Assembly: GCA_015179045.1 (NCBI GenBank)
Contig: WHUZ01000129.1
Location: 61,573 to 125,572 of the forward strand
Source of the DNA: Kalaharituber pfeilii
Lineage: Eukaryota; Ascomycota; Pezizomycetes; Pezizales; Pezizaceae
Length of the DNA stretch: 64,000 nucleotides
Reading direction: 5' to 3'
Each line of letters begins with the position of its first letter. Within the stretch, counting starts at the first letter, position 1. The position numbers and the translations under genes were made by a program. Below are positions 43,183 to 55,924 of the stretch, piece by piece. The notes under the pieces were generated by a model. The model worked only from the letters and a program-made list of their open reading frames with translations. It was not told the DNA's origin and searched no databases.

Positions 43183-46092
43183 GGCCCCAGGCCTGTCATA
43201 GGGAGACGGACGTGGTCGCATGTCCTCTGCCTATGTTTCTCACAGGTCAGCGGTGCAGCAACATCCAGAGGACACAGGCTTGTTCTGCCAATCTCATACA
43301 AAGACCTTGTTGGAAGCCGAGTTGCATGTGATTTTCTTGCGCCGGAATAGAGAGTTAGTATTGTTTTATTACTTCAAGGGAAATAGTTTGATTGTTAGTC
43401 TAAATAGTTAGTCTTGTAACACTGTGCCTGACGACGGGACAATTCGGAATCAAATGAGTTTGTGGTATATCTAGAAAGATGGCGTCTTGGGTTACGATAT
43501 GCGAGAGTGCACATATGGAAAATAGCTTGGCATTGGGCACGTGCAGGGCTTCAGGCATTTTGTATGTTATGCATAGTGGTTACAATCAACCAAGCATCTC
43601 TGCTTCTTCCTCTTCGCCCTCGCACGTGCACTCGGATAAGTTATACTAGTCTGGTTGGCACCGAAGTTATACATTCGTTTCGCCAGCTTACCACCACCGG
43701 TCGTGCTTTAGAATTTATACAGGATCTATTTAATGGGAGTCGTCAGCCACCTCGCGGTAAGTACATATTACAGAATTCCCGTTCCAAGGTATGCATATAT
43801 TCGATATAAGCATATCCCTCACCTCCTACCATACAAAATAAGTATATTTTCAATCCCAGCAAAGGTACGCTTAACTTTCCGTACTTACGGATGGTGTAGA
43901 GTGCTGTGTATGCTTGTAATGAGTTGGCACTAGTAAGGATATCGGACTCACTATACCAAATTAGGGACCTTATCGATAAGAGATCCCCTCTCGCTCCCTA
44001 GAATACCGCAGAGTTTCAGAACCGATTGAAGCGAGATAAGTGAAGAATTGAATGCATGGAAGTCAAGTGAAAGCCACAGCGGCTTCGGAGGACGATCACT
44101 AACTTTTATTCCCATTCTCCTCTTATCATACCTCTCCCTCCATACCTGCTTCTGCATATATTTACCCTTCTTCCAATATCCAGCAGACTCGCATTACCAG
44201 GACGTCACCGGGCGTCAACACTCTTTCCTATCTTGAATTTATTTATAACACATTAGGGGGTCGAAAACAGAAATTGAGAGGGTTCCTTTTTTCATTGTAC
44301 CATTACTTGTATACCACCCTATGAGCTGCGATGAGAATACATCCAATAAGAATATAAATAGAACCAAATTTATAAATCAAATCACACATCACCCGGAAAG
44401 CCAATAATATTCCTTTATCCATGCACCTAACCCAGCAGTTCCACCAGTTTATGCCGTTCCTCTCCCTGTCCCTACGGGGAGCTGTACACTGCCTGGTAGC
44501 CTCCCGGCCATCACGTGCTGCAGACCTATCGAGAGGGATAAAGGACTAGACTCCTCTCGGTATAGGGGGCCCAAGGCTTATGGAATTCCTCCGAATTTAC
44601 AATCGATATAAAATTTGGATATGACTAAGCCCAAAATATTGAGAATATCCATAGGAATTTCGCTCTTTTATTTTGTATAAGGGCGGCTAGGATTGTGGAC
44701 TTATATCGGATTTATTCCTATGCGGGACATGCTAGCTGGAATTGTAAGAATATATTCGATATAAGCATAACCTCCCTCTTCCGGACCATATGCTTATGAC
44801 GGGGAGTTAGACATCGAAGTGTAGATTGTTTGCACTATCATGAAAAATGATCTCCCTATCCATGCTGTTCATCCTGTCCCTGCCCTGTCCGTTCATTGTG
44901 GCATGTCCATGTTCTGCCAATGCTATCCGTTCCCTTCACGTGCTGTCCATGGTGTACGTCCTGTCCGCCCTGTCCCCGGCCTGTCCATCCTGTCTACTGC
45001 TTGCGCGTTCACACTCTTCCACTGTCGCAATTGGTAAGTCTGAGTGGGTTGTAAATTTTCAAGGCACTGCATCCATGGAGTGCTGTACATACCGTCCGTC
45101 CTGTCCTATCTTGAAATATACTCTGCCTTTGAGTTGTTCTGTTCTACTTGTCAGTCAGTGTTACGGATAATAATAACCAACCGATGTTAGACCAAAAGTT
45201 AGGCCAGGCAGCGTTGCACACAGCTGTCCGTTATCATAGACTTTGTTCGGCACCTTCTCGGCACCTCCGCTTAGCATAGGCTGCGTAACTTTACCCACGT
45301 CTGGCATGCGACTAACCCATGTCTAGTGACCTCCTCTGGCCAATCCTGCTTACATGCTTCGACCCCCGAGATCATCCGCCAGTCGCTTCATTTGCGGCGC
45401 AGTTCAGACATGAGTTGGTAACTGTTCATCGGCTTGTCAAATTAATCCATTGACAAATAAAGTTGATATACCTGTTAATCACTGTTCAATCAACCTGTTC
45501 TGCCATATGCTGCACCGTCGAGTGAAAGAGCTTTTATTTATTAACCAGTGATCAAGCTTCTCTTGTTATACTTTCGCTGCGTCGTTAAGGTCAAAAAAAG
45601 CGAAATTTTACACTTCCTCTTCTCCAGCATTCGCAACAGCTTTTCACACACCCATTCATCAGAGGGCGCAGCAGAATCTGACACATAACCCGCAGCAGCC
45701 TCTCATCGGAGTTCGACTACGGAGTACTCCCATTGCTTTTTTCCTTTCTTTTTCCCTTTTGATTTGTCTGACACTAGTACAAGTACGGTAGGGGCTAGCC
45801 GATATAACGTAAAAGAAAATTGCTGCCCTGCGCAAAAAATCCACAGGGGTGGGCTTTTTAAAAACCACAGCCGTGTAGGTTTTTTTGTATAATACGGGAG
45901 TACTGTACATGGGTCTAACTTTACTCTACCGCTTGGTAGTCATAACCAGTGTTCGCAGTGCACTACCTCCTGACGGAACTACTGCCTGACGGAACTACTG
46001 CCACACCTATCCTTCCTCATTGCTTACATAAACATATCCGGAACAACAATTCCAGTTCCCACATTCAACCACCCAGATTCCAGTGGGAAACG
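43183..46092. other. Gene-poor stretch
   Basis: No convincing gene. About 43590-43720 is weakly similar to parts of the STAND-fragment units (near 48050-48120 and 53640-53710). At 44850-45110 the word CTGTCC recurs at least nine times in 250 bp. At 45965-46000 a 17-bp segment CTGACGGAACTACTGCC is tandemly duplicated. Confidence 0.4.
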
Positions 46093-47171
46093 ATGGACCC
46101 TTTATCCATTATAACCAGTATTTTGAGTATGTGACGTGATCATATTCTTTTTGTTTATTCTTTAATTTTTACTTCGTTCATTTCTTGTATTCCGCCGCCC
46201 TGGTATCTGCCTAGCGACGTAACCCTGCGGTGATAGGCCTGATTAAATGGAGGCACTTTGCGCTTCTTGGCAGCACCCTAGTGGTTAGAGGCTTACAGGG
46301 GCTGTGCCAACACTACATAACATAACACTAAACCCGAACGGTCATGTACTAGGTAGTACCTGGACTTAGTCAGACTAACCTCGACTCACCCCTCACTCCG
46401 CCATTGGCTGGTGGCATGTATGCAGGGTTACATAAGCGAAAAAGCAAAAGCCTCTTCATTGACTCTTTCGTTTTTCAGATTGAAGAAGGTGCATGTGACT
46501 GATAACAGGATACTTGTTCAGGTCTTATTAAGCTCCCAACCACGATATACTATGGTCTACAAGACATGACAGATGCTCCTCTTGCAATAAAGAATGTCAT
46601 ACTGGAGATAATATCCTTAAGGCGTGTTTTAAACCATCTAAAAGATATACTCGAAAAAGATACCAACAGTCGCACCCGCTTTCCGGATCACGTGAGGGAG
46701 GACCTTGCTGGACTCTTGTGGAGCTTGAAGGATACTGAGCGACAACTATCAAAGGCGCTACACCCATACATGAATCTAAGCACTAAGAGGAGGCTCTCCA
46801 TGGTTATTCTTCAGCTAAAGTGGGTGTTGGGAAAAGAAAAGGATGTAGAGAAGTTAAGGAAGCACTTAGAGGCGCACAAGAATACCCTTGGTCTGACACT
46901 TGGGATGATGTCAAAGTAAGCAGCTGCATTTAATATGAAAACTATATGCTACCTTCCTTTTTTTTTTTTTGCTTTTCTCTTTTGAAAAACATGCCCTCTC
47001 TCATTTTTTTATGTGTTCATTGCTTCTCCTTTATTTTCTCCTTCCCCTTCAACCAATGGCATGCCGTAACCAAAACTAATTTCGGTGTTTACCTTTTTTT
47101 AAGTCTCTACTTGACCCAAATTCTTGATCAATTGCACCATAGCTATAGGTCGACCAATGAAAGTCATATCG
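46093..47171 (+). pseudogene. STAND N-terminal domain gene, unit 1 (partial)
   Basis: Exons 46093-46126, 46522-46915 and 47104-47171, with GT-AG borders, join in frame. The protein starts MDPLSIITSILS, then LIKLPTTIYYGLQDM, DAPLAIKNVILEI, LLWSLKDTERQLSKAL, LSTKRRLSMVILQLKWVLGK and LYLTQILDQL. This is the helical N-terminal domain found on fungal NACHT and other STAND proteins, the same superfamily as the start of the NLRs at 8926 and 32990. No nucleotide-binding domain is recognisable downstream. It may be an effector-domain-only gene or a receptor remnant. Homology with unit 2 continues to about 47500, with a conserved-looking FGI-RSFGL-LDF-GYTRHEGA frame, so a further exon is possible. Confidence 0.6.
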
Positions 47172-49140
47172 GTGGGCGTGCAATTGCGGATGTCTGAGAA
47201 TGGCAAGAGAGATCTTTGGGAGGGCAACTCAGGACTGGAGAAGGTAAGAAAACAAATTGCGACATCGGGTGATGCTATTTACTATTGAGCGTTGGGGCAA
47301 AAAACAAACTTCATGTATAGATGCCATTTTGCAGTTCGGAATCGAGAGAAGCTTTGGTCTACATTTTCTGGACTTTACTGGATATACAAGGCACGAGGGC
47401 GCGCACGGGAAATGGATACTGGTAACGGTCTAATGGAACTGTATATGGGATTTTGAAGATACAGGGAGTTATCGGGATTTTATGGGATTTTATTTGTCAG
47501 AAGCATGCATTTGGGGACAAAGAATACCCATTAGTCGATGTCTATTCTACTTTCATCTTTATTCTTAATTCATTTTTCTTTTCATTGCTTTTCCGTTCAT
47601 TTTGGGGGGGGAGGAACGGGAGGGGGAGGCCCTTTTTTTGGGGGATCGAGATGAGAAGCAAAAAGAAAGCGGGGGAAGGGTACTAGTGGAAAAGAGGCAG
47701 TTGTGTGTCGTTATGTAATCTTGACTTTTTTGTGTCTGTTTTTTTGATTTACACAGGGATTGAATTTTTACCGGAGTTGTGGGTCCATGTGATTGGAGTG
47801 TCCCAATTCTCGTTCAGGCAATTTAAAGTACTTTTTAGTAGGCGCAATTAATATGCCTGCATTGCAACTGGGTGCTTCAATTACCGTAGGAGAGTCTTAA
47901 CATGTTAGATCTATACCTGTTCTAGCCTGCTTCGTTGCACCCAAGACCGTTGGGGAGGGGGCGGTATGGGGCAGATGGGTGGCATGTAGAAATGTATGTC
48001 ACGTGAGGGCTTCTATGGTTATATATGGACGTTAGTGGTTGTGCAACTCTTGTTTCATCTTCCTCTTAGGCACCAGCACTCGCGTCAAGTTGTACACTCG
48101 TTCCACCAGCTTTCCACCGCTCCAGTCAATTGTAAAGCGGAAATGGATACTATCCGTCGTCTCACAATTGTCCTTCCGACCGAACAGCCATGGGTGAAGA
48201 ACGAAAGTACGACTTGATCTCTCCCGCATCATGAATGATCTGAACTTCAAACTCCGCACGAAATTGGGCATATCTCTTGTTTTGCGCATACGCACACGCT
48301 CGCTCTCATCTCGCAGCCTACATCGCACAGCTGGGAACGTCAATTTCGGCGTAGCAATTCAGCAATCAGGAAGGTGGGGGGAGCCCGAGGCCCTGAAAAG
48401 GCACGGAGAATAGTATCGGAGCAAAATTTTTTTCGCCACAACGATAAGAGTAATATGACGCCGTAACGAAAATGATGTCGCAACCCAGGAGCGGGGTTTC
48501 TGAAAGGACAGTTTGATAGGGTGGAGACCGGCAATTAAGAAAGAAAGAATCGGAAATACAAGTTCGATGTGTAACGATTTAGGAGGATTACGCAGCTGAT
48601 GTCAAATTTATCTATGGAGAGGGTGATATCCGGAGATCGACTTAAAAAAAATTTCTTTCCGTGTACGGGATGGATTATGACGAGCATAGGGAAAATTATC
48701 ATTCAGAGGCATTGGATGCACATGGAACCCGAGTTGCATTGCGAAGGGGGATGGGGTCGAAGTAGAGGAGTCAAATATTTGCTTATTCATGCTTTTCTGA
48801 ATTCTTCGTTCCTTTGCTTGGTATTTCTTTTTTTCCTTTCGCGATGGGACCGCATTTTATCCTTCGCAGAGAGAGGGGGCGGGGGAGAATTGATGTCAAA
48901 GAAGCCGATTTGATTTGATCTCTTCGTGTTTTCATGTTCAATACGCTAATCTTGATTTGCTGTGATTTTGTCGATTTCTTGCGTTTTCTGGGGGTATTGG
49001 ATTACTATCGTGGGTTGATTTACTCGATTTTCGATGCTAACATGGGGATAATGGTGTGTCGTTGTTGAATTTGTTGATTCTGTCAGATTTGTATGTTTGA
49101 ATGTTTTTTTGTCCTTTCGTTATGAAGTTCGTTCTGTCTT
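47172..49140. other. Unit 1 downstream region, no gene resolved
   Basis: Collinear with 52091-54750 of unit 2 except for the MITE and tail insertions there. Open frames are short and differ between units. A G-rich run lies near 47605-47650. Confidence 0.45.
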
Positions 49141-49149
49141 TTATCTTTT

Positions 49150-50345
49150 GTTCTGCTGAAGGACTGGAAAGGTGGCCTGTCCTTGTGGTCGCAATGGGGT
49201 CGGATATTGGAAAGTGGGATTAGTGGAATTGATGTACCTAGGGACGAGGTCATGGTCAATGACGCAAAACTACTGGCAATGGCGGAGATGCTGGAGGAAG
49301 ATAGAGAAGAAGGGGGTATCGGGCATTTCAAACTCATTGATAGTGATCGGAAAGCTTCAGAAGACTGCCAGAAGATCAGAAGATTACCGAAAGCAGGAGA
49401 AGAGCTATTGAGCGTTTCGAAGTCAAATAGAGAGCGACTGGATTGTTCTACAAAATTGCGGAGAGGAAGAGAAGAAGGGCTATCGTGCATTCAAAACTTG
49501 GAGATAGCGATCGGAAATCTCCAGCAGATTGCTGAGGGGAAGAGCAGAAGAGCTATCGTGTATTTCCAGCTTAATAGATAGCTATTGAAGAGCTCCTGAA
49601 GATTGCTGAGAGGAAAAGAAAAAGTGCTATCGAGCACTTCAAAACCATAGATAGCGGTTGGGGAGTTCCAGAAGCTTGTCAAGGGGAGATATACACCCAA
49701 TGGGGTGGGTAGGACATGTAGGGACGTTTGGGGGAAGACAGTGAGCCGACGAACCAAGGAGCTGGCGGTAATGTGAGTGAAAGGGCACAAGGCAATGACT
49801 GGGCGGCGAGGCTGCGACCTCCCTCCCTTATCAGCACGAGGTGGTTATGGAAGTGGATGGTAGCCAAGAGACAGCCAAGAGGCAGAGAGCAGAAGAAAGG
49901 AATAGGCTGGACATAAATTAGCTCAACCCAGCAGACCGGTACGGAGACTGGGAGAGCTGACAACGGCGTTGGGAGGATTACTGGAGAGAAGGGACTAGGA
50001 TTAAGATAGGGAAGGCGGAATACCGATGAGGCGGAATCGAAGAGGAAACAGGGGCACACATCTGGGACAGGTGAGAGGCATGCAAGGAGGGGTTACCGGA
50101 GGAATTGCAAGCTATGAAGGAGCCCCCGGATGGAAAGGAGGATGAGCCAGACCGCCTGATCTGGACATACGCAGTGGCTTGAGCGATGAGTTAGAATCTC
50201 TTAGAAGCCGGCTGTTGAAAAGGATTGCTTGTCATGCTCTATTTTGGGTTAAGTTTTGGTTTAAATCTTAGTTTATTTTTTGATGCTTTCTTCGTTGTAA
50301 ATATCTCGTCATGGCCCGCAGGGTGAGTATAGGAGCTCAAAAAAA
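49150..50345 (+). mobile_element. 5'-truncated LINE C, unit 1
   Basis: 3' end of a second LINE family. Near the end a broken frame reads CGGIEEETGAHIWDRCEACK, the zinc-binding-like C-terminus after LINE RNase H. An upstream VKGHK in TKELAVM-VKGHK fits the RNase H end. The tail is CTCGTCATGGCCCGCAGGGT then GAGTATAGGAGCTC and an A-rich run. The first 500 bp hold diverged 80-90-bp repeats (GATAGCGATCGGAAA-TCCAG...). Homologous to 54760-55915. Confidence 0.65.
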
Positions 50346-51116
50346 GAAAAACCGAGCAGCGACAGAGGCAGTGCAGAGGCGCAAAGCTCAATACCGGGGA
50401 TTTCTGCCGGCTGGAGGCAGTATGGTGCGGCCCCGGAAAGTGCACTAATCTCGCTGCTGAGGGGAGGGGTTGGTGGAGGGTAAAGATTGTAGCTGCTCTG
50501 CGGCCAGCATTCGTTATTCTAAGGTACGTGGGTAGTATCCCAGTGTTATTATTAAAGACGCATAGGTAATTCCAAGCATTCATGCATTGGTACCGTACAA
50601 TCCCAGCATTCATGATTCTTAGTATCATGACGGGGGAACGCGCCTGGGATCCATAAACGGACTTGCATAGGTAAGCCATCAAATAAGAATTGTGCGCATG
50701 CCTCCCTCTTGGAAATTTTCACTCGATGGTATGCATAGGGCGAGAAATTCGAACTTGTGTCCCTATGCAAAGCAAGATTCATATTTCTCGCCAAAGTCAT
50801 ACATGTATACACAAGTCCTTTACAGTAGCTTCAGGGCGTGCAATAGTAGATATATACACTGATACTACAATAAAATACGACCCTTTAGCAGCAACAAGGA
50901 ATATGATGCTAAAATGGACGATGCATGTGAGCCCTCGACGTTTATAATGAAGTTCATTCCCCTCGATTTGTGGTTTTCAGGTGGTGATCTCAATTGCGAG
51001 CATTCTGATATTTGTGAACCTTATACAATATACTCAGGAATTGCGGCTTGGAGCATTTTCTCAAATTTCACAACATTCCCGCTCCTCATTTCAACCACTT
51101 ACACTACCAATTTGAG
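50346..51116. other. Spacer and upstream region of unit 2
   Basis: The last ~250 bp match the region before unit 3 (56690-56930), including CTGATACTACAA and ATACAATATACTCAGGAA. They are therefore likely conserved promoter or leader sequence of the STAND genes. The region before unit 1 does not match. Confidence 0.45.
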
Positions 51117-52090
51117 ATGGACACTTTATCAATTGTAGTCGGTATTTTGGGTATGTAGCGTTTTCTAATGTGCTCGTTTTGTTTCTTTTTTTTTTTTTAA
51201 CTTCCTTTTATTTTGATTCATGAATTCACTAAGCACATACCACCCTTGCAACCCGTTAATGGTTACGAGTCTACCAGCGGTCCGGAATCCTTCGGGAGAC
51301 TTAAAACTCTTTCCCTCTCTATACTCACCCACTCCACTAATCCTACCAAAGCCCTCACCACTCTTTGGCATTCTTAATTCATCATATTGGAGAAGGTGTA
51401 TGTGACTGACACCCAAGATACTTGTTCAGGCCTTCTCCAGCTCCCAACAGCAATATACTATGGCCAAAAAGACATGAGAGATGCTCCTCTTGCTATAAAG
51501 AATGTCGTACTGGAGATAATAAACTTCCGATGCGTGTTGATCCATCTTAAAGACATTCTGGAGAGAGATGCCAACAGTCTCCCTCCCTTACCTCACGACT
51601 TGAGGGAGGGTCTTGCTAGGCTCTTGCAGGGCTTGATGGATATTAATCTTCAATTATCAGAGACACTGCTGCCATACATGGACCTAAGCACTGAAAGGAG
51701 GCTCTCTGCATTTCTCCTTCAGCTGAAGTGGGTGTTGGGAAAAGAGAAGGATGTAGAGAAGTTGAGGAGGCACTTGGAGTCGCATAAGAATACCATGGGA
51801 CTAATCCTTGGGATGATGTCAAAGTAAGTAGCTGCGTCTGGCATGAAAGTAGATGCTTCCATTCCTTTCCTTGCTTTTCTCGTTTGGAAATCATCACTAC
51901 TCTCAACATCTGTACCCCCTCTCATTTTTATATATGTTTATTTCTGCTTCTTTATTTCCCCTTCACCTACAAGCACCAGCATGTCATAGCCAAAACTAAT
52001 TTCAGTCCTTCTCTTTTTCTAGTCTCTATCTAGCCCAAATCCTTGATCAATTGAACTATCACCATAGGATGACCAATGAAAATTATACCG
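51117..52090 (+). pseudogene. STAND N-terminal domain gene, unit 2 (partial)
   Basis: Exons 51117-51150, 51430-51823 and 52023-52090, with the same structure and phases as unit 1. Protein: MDTLSIVVGILG, LLQLPTAIYYGQKDM, DAPLAIKNVVLEIINF, LQLSETLLPYMDLSTERRL, LQLKWVLGKEKDVEKLRRHL, LYLAQILDQL. Substitutions relative to unit 1 are spread along the protein, but length and frame are fully kept, which suggests both were translated for some time. As in unit 1, no NACHT is found downstream. Confidence 0.62.
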
Positions 52091-52722
52091 GTACGTGCCA
52101 TGGAGGATGTTTGAGAACGGCAAGAGAGACCTTCGGGAGGGTAATTTCATGAAATTCAAGACTGGACAAGGTCAGGAAACAAATTCTGTTGGGACATCAG
52201 GTGATGCTATTGGCTTTCGAACTTTGCGACACTAAAAATAACCTCACGTATAGATATCATTTGCGGTTCGGAATCAGGAGAAGCTTTGGCCTATGGTCTT
52301 TGGACTTTATTGGATACACGAGGCACGAGGGTGCAAAGGGAAATTGGATACAGGTAACGGTCTATGGAACTGTTTATGGGATTTTGAGTTGTCGGATTTC
52401 TGGGATTTTATTGTTAGCAGCATGCATTTGGGGACACAAGTACACACTTTGTAGATCCACTATAGAGCAGAGGTGGGATGAGTAAAAAGGTAAAAAGAGG
52501 AGTTCCTTACCATTATATGTAACGTTGTCTTTTTTATATATGTGCGATTTTTCGATTTATACAGGGATTGATTTTTACCAGAGTTGTGGGTTATCTGTGA
52601 TTACCATGTGATTTGAGTATCCCAATTCTCGTTCAGGTAATTTGAAGTACTTCTTAGGAGGCGCAATTAATATGCCTCGATTGCAAGCGGGATACTTCAA
52701 TAATTGTACGAGGCGATGGATA

Positions 52723-53335
52723 CAGTCTGATCTTGCTTTAATGAACCCCGCTATAGTAGTGAAAACCTTGCTATTACAGAGATTAGGCAATATTGGGGTA
52801 AGTGTGTCATGCAAGCCTAATCCCCAAGACTTTTGACGGGTCACTGTATGAACACACCGCGCCCTCGTGCTATGAAATTGCAGCAAACAGTGTAATGAAA
52901 AAAATCTAGAGCAAACAGCAACTATGTCGCTAAGTGCTAGAGGTTGGTTTAAACCAAGTTGTGAGTGTCTGTTCCTTCCGGGTATGTTGTTGGCATGAAT
53001 GCTCGCTGCTTGCTAGTAGACATCTTGACTGTTACGGTCATCTCAATCTACTACTGATTTACTTCTAATTTATTTATATTCTTCTGCCACTACCACTGCT
53101 CCTTACATTTCTATTTCCATTCCTATTCATTGCTACTACCACCATCCCATTCGAATTGAGTTCTATTTCCATTACTAGGAAGTTGATACAGAGGTTAATT
53201 AGTAGTGAAGTTCAGATGTTAAGACTCCGAACTCGGTTGCCAAGACTATATGGCTACGTTGACACCATTTTCTATACTAAAACCTTGCTATAGTGAAAGC
53301 AAAGGGTCCAAGTTCATTGTAGCAAGGTTAGACTG
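52723..53335. mobile_element. Pogo/Fot1-like MITE, 613 bp
   Basis: Starts CAGTCTGATCTTGCTTTAAT then GAAC and ends in the near reverse complement GTTCATTGTAGCAAGGTTAG then ACTG, between TA duplications (52721-52722 and 53336-53337). AAAACCTTGCTAT also recurs inside (52762 and 53275). The termini resemble fungal Fot1/pogo elements. No transposase. Unit 1 lacks it near 47900. Confidence 0.75.
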
Positions 53336-53358
53336 TAGTCTTTGCATACCTGTTCTAT

Positions 53359-53407
53359 CATCGCCATAGCCCACCGGGCGGCAAGCGATTAATGATATAA
53401 AAAAAAA
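53359..53407 (+). mobile_element. 49-bp tail-only family A insertion
   Basis: CATCGCCATAGCCC-ACC-GGGCGGCAAGCGA, TTAATGATAT and an A run make up the whole insert. It is flanked by exact 13-bp duplications ATACCTGTTCTAT (53346-53358 and 53408-53420). Unit 1 has a single ATACCTGTTCT at the corresponding place (about 47915), an empty site. Confidence 0.93.
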
Positions 53408-54429
53408 ATACCTGTTCTATTCCCATAGGCCTGCTTTCGTTACCCCAAAAGGACAAGGGGCATTGTTGAGCAGGGACCCAATGAATAGAAGTGACAAGCT
53501 CAGTGGCGGAGATTTGTGGGGCGGCATGGGGAAAATGATGTATCGGCAAGTGTGCGAAAGGAGAAGCTATCATAACATGGGTGGCCGGCAAAATATGATG
53601 TCACGTGAGGGGTTCTGAGGGATATATATTGTCCGAGCATCTCTTCTTGATCTTCTTTTTCTTGGCACCCGCACTCGTCAGTTGTACATTTGTGGTGCCA
53701 GCTTTCCACTGCGCCTTGTCAACCGTCAGGCACAAATGAATACTATCCGTTGTCTTCTAATGGTCTCTCCGGCCGGAGAGCTGTGGTTGAAGAACGAACG
53801 TATGACTTAATCTCTCTCGCAACATGATTGTGATCTGAACTTCACACTTGGCACAAAATTGAGCATCTTGGTTTGCGCATACGCACACACTCGTTTGTAC
53901 CTCGCAGCCTACATTCGCACAGCTGGGAACGTCAATTTCAGCATAGCAACTCAGCAACTCAGCAACCAGGAAGGTGGGAGGAGTCCGAGAACTGAAAATG
54001 CACGCAGAGCAGTGTCGGAGCAAAATCTTTTCACCGGAGCGATAAGAATTGTACGATATCGTAAGCAAAATGGTGTCGCAAGCCAGGAGATTCAGAAATA
54101 GAAGCTTAATCTTAAACTATTGAGCAGGATTACATCGCTAATGTCGAACTTATCAATGGAGATGGTGATATCCGGAGATTGACTCAATAAGTTCTTTCCG
54201 TGTAGGGGGGGTGAATTACGACGAGCGTAGGGAAATGATTACTCAGAGGCTTCGGATACAGGTGGGACCTGAGGGGCAGTGTGGGGGGGGCTGGGGGGTG
54301 CGAACTTGAGGAGTGAAATATTGGTAAGTGTAGATCTGTTCACGTATTCATTTGCTGTTCTTAGTTCTTCATTTGCTTGCTTGATATTTCGTTTTGCTGT
54401 TGTCGCGATGGGACTGTTACTTTCTTAAA

Positions 54430-54449
54430 GGGGGGGGGGGGGGGGGGGG
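54430..54449 (+). repeat. 20-bp G run
   Basis: Twenty consecutive G in unit 2, followed by TGG. Unit 1 has only a shorter, interrupted G-rich run at the corresponding place (about 48874-48888). It could form a G-quadruplex and is error-prone to sequence. Confidence 0.7.
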
Positions 54450-54759
54450 TGGAAAAATAATATAAAAGTGGCTGCTCTGATTGATCTTTTCGTGTTTTCG
54501 TGTTCGACATGCTTGTCTTAATTTCCTGTGATTTTGTCGGTTTCTTGCGTTTTCGGAGGGTATTGTGGGTGGGGGGTATTGGATTACTTGCGTGGGTTGA
54601 TTGACTTGATTTTCAATGCTTAACATGGGGATAACGGTGCGTCTTTGTTGAATTTGTTGAATTTGTTAGATTTGTATGTTTGCACGTTTTTCTGTCCTTT
54701 CGTTATGAAGTTCGTTCTGTCTTTTTATCTTTTGATCCACTGAAGGAAAGGGAAGGTGG

Positions 54760-55915
54760 CCTGGTCTTGTAGTCGCGATACGGATATTGGAAAGCGGGAT
54801 TAGTGGACTTGATGTACCTAGGGACGAGGTCATGGTCAATGACGCAAAACTACTGGCAATGGCAGAGATGCTGGAGGAAGATAGAGAAGGAGGTATCGGG
54901 CATTTCAAACTCAGTGATAGCGATCGGAAAGCTCCAGCAGACTGCCGGAAGTTCAGAAGATTGCCGAAAGCAGGAGAAGAGGAGCTATTGAGCATCTCAA
55001 AATCAATCGAGAGCGGCTGGAATGTTCTACAAAATTTCCGATAGGAAGAGCAGAAGAGCTTATGGATAACGATCGGAAATCTCCAGCAGATTGCTGAGAG
55101 GAAGAGCAGAAGAGCTATCGCGTATTTCCAGCTCAATAGATAGCGATTGAGAAGCTCCTGAAGATTGCCGAGAGGAAAGGCAAAAGTGCTATCGAGCATT
55201 TCAAACTCATAGATAGCGGTCGGGAAGCTCCCTATGATTGCCAAGGGGACATATACACCCGATGGGGTGAATCAGGATATGTAGGGACGCTTGGGGAGCC
55301 GACGAACCAAGGACCTGGCGGTAAGGTGAGTGAAAGGGCGCAAGGAGACAGGCAATGACTAGGCAGCGAGGCTGCGGCCTCCATTATCAGCACGAGGTGG
55401 TCATGGAAGTGGGGAACCATGATGGCAGCCAAGAGACAGCCAAGAGGCAGAGCGCGGAAGAAAGGAATAGACTGGACATAAACTAGCCCAACCCAGCAGA
55501 CCGGTACGGAGACTGGGAAAGCTGACAACGACGCTGGGAGGATTACTGGAGAGAAGGGACTAGGATTAAGATAGGGAAGGCGAACATCACAGAATGCCGA
55601 TGAGGCGGAATCGAAGAAGAAACGGGGGCACACATCTGGGACAGGTGAGAGGCATGCAAGGAGGGATTGCCGGTGGGATTGCAAGCTATGAAGGATCCCC
55701 CGGATGGAAAGGAGGATGAGCCAGACCGCCTTATCTGGACATACGGAGTGGCTCGAGCGACGAGTTAGAATCTCTTACAGCCGGCTGTTGGAGGATTGCT
55801 TGTCATGCTCTATTTTGGGTTAAGTTTTGGTTTGAATCTTAGTTTATTTTTTGATGCTTTCTCCGTTGTAAATATCTCGTCATGGCCCGCAGGGAGGTAT
55901 TGGAGCACCAAAAAA
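54760..55915 (+). mobile_element. 5'-truncated LINE C, unit 2
   Basis: Counterpart of 49150-50345, with the same diverged repeats, broken RNase H end (CGGIEEETGAHIWDRCEACK) and tail (CTCGTCATGGCCCGCAGGGA then GGTATTGGAGCACC and A9). Sequence after the tail is still homologous between units (GCAGTGCAGAGG / GCGGTGCAGAGG), so the insertion came before the duplication. Confidence 0.65.
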
Positions 55916-55924
55916 AAAGGTGCG

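Noticed and set aside
44840..45170. 107-codon ORF over the CTGTCC-rich stretch
   Set aside because: Simple-sequence composition, overlapping frames and no recognisable protein features.
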